A stretch of DNA of 8,260 nucleotides from Gammaproteobacteria bacterium (GTDB lineage Bacteria; Pseudomonadota; Gammaproteobacteria; Steroidobacterales; GCA-2729495): positions 1-8,260 of the forward strand of contig JAKLLP010000085.1 in NCBI GenBank assembly GCA_023150055.1. Direction: 5' to 3'. Both the position numbers and the translations under genes were made by a program. The notes below the pieces were generated by a model. That model was not told the origin of the DNA, did no database searches, and saw nothing but the letters and a program-made list of their open reading frames with translations. This document shows, one piece after another, positions 6,280-8,260 of this stretch. Position 1 is the stretch's first letter. Every line of letters starts with the position of its first letter.

Positions 6280-6987
6280 TCATGCCATCTCGAGCGCCGG
6301 GTGGTCGCGGGTCTCCAGGTACATCATGGCGTCGGCCACCCGTTTGCCCCAGGCCTTCGAGAAGATGCCATGGGCCGGATCGCCGGCATGGAGCACCTTC
6401 TTGTAACGCAGGATCGCCTCGGTGCACCGCGCGATTTCGGCCGGGTCGGTGAGCGGTTCGGCCGGCTTGTAGTACGACTCGATCCAGATGCGCAGGTATT
6501 CGTGCGTCGCCTCCATGAACAGTTCCTCGTCGAGCTTGCCGTACTGGCAGTCGAGCAGATAAGGCGAGGAGATGCTGCGCACCCAGTCCACCGTGGGCTT
6601 GTTCGGATCGAGGATGCTGCGGTACTTCTCGAAAGCCGGTTGCAGCGGCGCATAGTCGATGTCCGCAAGCGTCGGGCTGATGTCGAGCAGCGCGATCGAC
6701 TCCGTGGCGTTGCCGCCGAGCTGGAACATGAAGATCGGGATTTTGTAAGCGGGTTCCGGAAAGACCGTGATCACGTGACCGGAGAGTTTCCCGCGCACGC
6801 CGTATTCCTCGAGGATGATGGTGGCGAGCTTCTTCGCCTTGTAGATGTCGAGGCGCAGGAAGGTGTCCGTCGTGCCCTTGCGGCGGTTGGAGAAGAACTC
6901 CATGTAGTCATCCGTCACCAGATGCTCCCCGAACATGTCGAGGAACAATTTGATCGGTCTGCTGTTCTCGCTTTTCAAAGTATGCAT
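6280..6987 (-). CDS. Divergent ferredoxin-dependent bilin reductase-like protein (HY2/PcyA family)
   Basis: A 235-aa soluble protein, close to the usual length for bilin reductases, which reduce biliverdin with ferredoxin electrons. Similarity was judged by eye against remembered PcyA. FPEPAYKIPIF (76-86) parallels PcyA FPEPLYGLPLF, and SIALLDISPT (97-106) parallels its SAAIADLSPT. The C-terminal DPAHGIFSKAWGK (203-215) parallels the family's DPARG...(Y/F)G motif. The position of PcyA catalytic Asp105 appears to be Gln89, and PcyA His88 has no exact counterpart (His71 is one place off). D203, in the DPA motif, is kept. It may therefore reduce another linear tetrapyrrole, or be a binding or inactive homologue. 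ATG 6987 gives the start MHTLKSENSRP; the frame stays open 72 codons further upstream, but that stretch is low-complexity and Arg/Ala-rich. The ribosome site is weak. No haem oxygenase or phytochrome gene is nearby. The family call is probable, the function open. Confidence 0.6.
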   Translation of the reverse strand: MHTLKSENSRPIKLFLDMFGEHLVTDDYMEFFSNRRKGTTDTFLRLDIYKAKKLATIILEEYGVRGKLSGHVITVFPEPAYKIPIFMFQLGGNATESIALLDISPTLADIDYAPLQPAFEKYRSILDPNKPTVDWVRSISSPYLLDCQYGKLDEELFMEATHEYLRIWIESYYKPAEPLTDPAEIARCTEAILRYKKVLHAGDPAHGIFSKAWGKRVADAMMYLETRDHPALEMA

Positions 6988-7054
6988 TTGCCGGTACCTG
7001 TGGCGAACTGCCGGGAAAACCAGGCGCAACCGGGGCGCTGGGCCATGATTTGCA

Positions 7055-7084
7055 TATCTAGCAGAGTCCGAATCGCCGGGGCAA
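7055..7084 (-). promoter_or_regulatory. Candidate promoter for the bilin-reductase-like gene
   Basis: Read on the minus strand, TTGCCC (7084-7079) and TAGATA (7060-7055) are separated by 18 bp, giving a leader of about 60 nt to the ATG at 6987. This is the AT-richest part of the 227-bp gap (6988-7214) between this gene and lemA. No convincing promoter for lemA was found in the gap; a possible GATACT at 7169-7174 has no matching -35. Nothing else was recognised in this gap. Confidence 0.35.
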
Positions 7085-7214
7085 TCGGCAGAAACCACCG
7101 GTCGGCGCCCCGCCGCCGCCCGATGCGGGGTGCGCTTCCCTGCGGTCAGCGTCGCCGCTCCTTTGTGCGATACTCCCGGTCGTTTCAGGGGTTGACTGCC
7201 CACGGGAGGCCGAC

Positions 7215-7799
7215 GTGAGTGTGACCATCATCGTCTTGCTGGTGGTAGCGGTGCTGTACCTGATCAGCATCTACAACCGCCTGATCATGGCGCGCAATTC
7301 GGCCCGGAATGCCTTTGCGCAGATCGACGTGCAGCTGACCCGTCGCCACGACCTGATCCCGAACCTGGTGGAGGTCGCGAAGGGTTACCTGCAGCACGAG
7401 CGACAGACGCTCGAGGCGGTCATAGAGGCCCGTAACCGGGCGGTCACCGGCCTCAAGGCGGCTGCGGCCAACCCGACGGACGCCGAGGCGGTCGGCGCCC
7501 TCGCCGGCATGGAGAACCAGCTCGCGGGCGCGCTCGGCCGGCTGTTTGCCCTGGCCGAGGCGTATCCCGACCTCAAGGCCGACCAGACGATGATGCAGCT
7601 CTCCGAGGAGCTCACCGCGACCGAGAACAAGGTCGCGTTCGCGCGCCAGGCCTACAACGACGCGGTGCTCGGCTACAACAACTCCCGGGAAGTCTTCCCG
7701 AACAACCTGGTCGCCTCGAACTTCGGCTTCGCGCCGATGCAGCTGCTGGAGATCGAGAGTGCCGCCAAGGCAGAAGTTCCCCGGATCAGTTTCAACTGA
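7215..7799 (+). CDS. lemA: LemA family protein
   Basis: A 194-aa protein with one N-terminal membrane helix (about residues 3-20) followed by a helical-bundle domain. Family hallmarks are clear: RNSARNAFAQIDVQLTRRHD, LIPNLVEVAKGY at about 47-58, and a C-terminal YNDAVLGYNNSREVFPNN leading to an acidic-basic SAAKAEVPRISF tail. LemA proteins are inner-membrane proteins of uncertain biochemical role, often encoded next to M48 peptidases or TPM-domain proteins. Start GTG 7215 is supported by GGGAGG (7204-7209) 5 bp upstream; a second in-frame GTG at 7221 would shorten it by two residues. The M48 gene begins 18 bp after its stop, indicating one operon. The family assignment is firm. Confidence 0.95.
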   Translation: MSVTIIVLLVVAVLYLISIYNRLIMARNSARNAFAQIDVQLTRRHDLIPNLVEVAKGYLQHERQTLEAVIEARNRAVTGLKAAAANPTDAEAVGALAGMENQLAGALGRLFALAEAYPDLKADQTMMQLSEELTATENKVAFARQAYNDAVLGYNNSREVFPNNLVASNFGFAPMQLLEIESAAKAEVPRISFN

Positions 7800-7817
7800 G
7801 CCCAGGCGGCCGGCGGC

Positions 7818-8260
7818 ATGGATTTCTGGGCGCGCCAGGCGGAGACCCGCGCTCGCAGCCGCTGGCTGGTCGCGCTGTTCCTGCTGGCGGTGCTGCTGAT
7901 CCTGATTGTCGTCAACTCGGTCGTGTTGACGGTGTTCTCGCTCCTCGACAGCGGCGAGCTCGCCGACGCGAGCTGGATGACGCGCCATCCGCGGGCCGTC
8001 GCGGTCACGACGCTCCTGGTGCTGGCGGTGATCGGGATCGCCAGTCTCTATCGCACGATGTCGCTCGGCGCCGGCGGTGGCGCGGTCGCCCGCGCCCTCG
8101 GTGGGGTGAGGGTGCCGGGCGAATCGGCCGATCCGCTGCGGCGGCGGCTGCTCAACGTGGTCGAGGAAATGGCCATTGCCTCGGGCGTGCCCGCGCCATC
8201 GGTGTACGTTCTCGAGCAGGAAGAGGGCATCAACGCCTTCGCGGCCGGGCATACGAGCGC
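7818..8260 (+). CDS. M48 family membrane metallopeptidase, N-terminal part (truncated by window edge)
   Basis: The first 147 residues of a membrane-bound zinc peptidase of the Ste24/HtpX type are visible. They start MDFWARQAETRARSRW, followed by membrane helix 1 (about 16-42), a short loop and helix 2 (about 59-78). The conserved start of the peptidase domain, NVVEEMAIASGVPAPSVYVLEQE and then GINAFAAG, reaches the right edge. The zinc-binding HExxH motif would lie beyond the window and cannot be checked. Homologues next to lemA are typically long (600 residues or more) proteins that begin with this kind of two-helix segment. ATG 7818 follows the lemA stop by 18 bp; the ribosome site (AGGCGG-like) is weak, so translational coupling with lemA is possible. 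The likely role is proteolysis at the inner membrane. Confidence 0.9.
   Translation, partial: MDFWARQAETRARSRWLVALFLLAVLLILIVVNSVVLTVFSLLDSGELADASWMTRHPRAVAVTTLLVLAVIGIASLYRTMSLGAGGGAVARALGGVRVPGESADPLRRRLLNVVEEMAIASGVPAPSVYVLEQEEGINAFAAGHTS

Noticed and set aside
6988..7203. A 72-residue N-terminal extension of the bilin-reductase-like protein
   Set aside because: The frame is open but the extension is Arg/Ala/Pro-rich, covers the likely promoter, and precedes a well-placed ATG that gives the normal family length.
6100..7218. A 372-codon open frame on the plus strand across the bilin-reductase-like gene
   Set aside because: It overlaps the LytTR C-terminus, runs through the palindromic repeat and has no family features; the minus-strand frame has conserved motifs.
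7185..8252. A 355-codon open frame on the minus strand across lemA and the M48 gene
   Set aside because: Both plus-strand genes have strong family motifs. The antisense product is His/Arg/Glu-rich without domains.

Overview
The window is GC-rich and densely coded, with short intergenic gaps. The gene families (GabD-type dehydrogenase, FAH-family hydrolase, TonB-dependent receptor, membrane-anchored LytTR regulator, LemA with an M48 peptidase) suggest a Gram-negative heterotroph, most likely a gammaproteobacterium. The outer-membrane receptor settles the diderm envelope. The class assignment is inference from protein style only.

Layout. (1) 1-1535 is a divergent catabolic pair: the N-terminal part of a succinate-semialdehyde-type aldehyde dehydrogenase (minus strand, running off the left edge) and a complete fumarylacetoacetate hydrolase (FAH) family protein (plus strand). 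They are separated by about 130 bp holding a perfect 20-bp palindrome and a TATAAT box. (2) 1536-1565 is a perfect hairpin repeat between convergent genes. (3) 1574-5137 is a two-gene minus-strand unit: an unrecognised polytopic membrane protein, then an 876-aa TonB-dependent receptor. (4) 5138-5290 is a divergent control region with phased CCCG-centred boxes and a good sigma-70 promoter, facing a four-helix membrane LytTR regulator (5291-6232). (5) 6241-6274 is a second copy of the hairpin repeat, again between convergent genes. (6) 6280-6987 (minus) encodes a 235-aa protein that resembles ferredoxin-dependent bilin reductases but lacks one catalytic aspartate. (7) 7215-8260 starts a lemA / M48 metallopeptidase operon, cut by the right edge.

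How the genes may work together. The first pair probably belongs to a ring-cleavage or semialdehyde catabolic route under a shared operator. The receptor, the membrane protein and the divergent LytTR regulator look like an uptake module with its own membrane-bound regulator, although the ligand cannot be read from sequence. The bilin-reductase-like protein is the most surprising gene: no haem oxygenase, phytochrome or phycobiliprotein gene is visible beside it. LemA and the M48 peptidase form a common inner-membrane pair of poorly defined function.

There is no sign of rRNA, tRNA, CRISPR, transposase or prophage genes. The only mobile-like sequence is the duplicated palindromic element.
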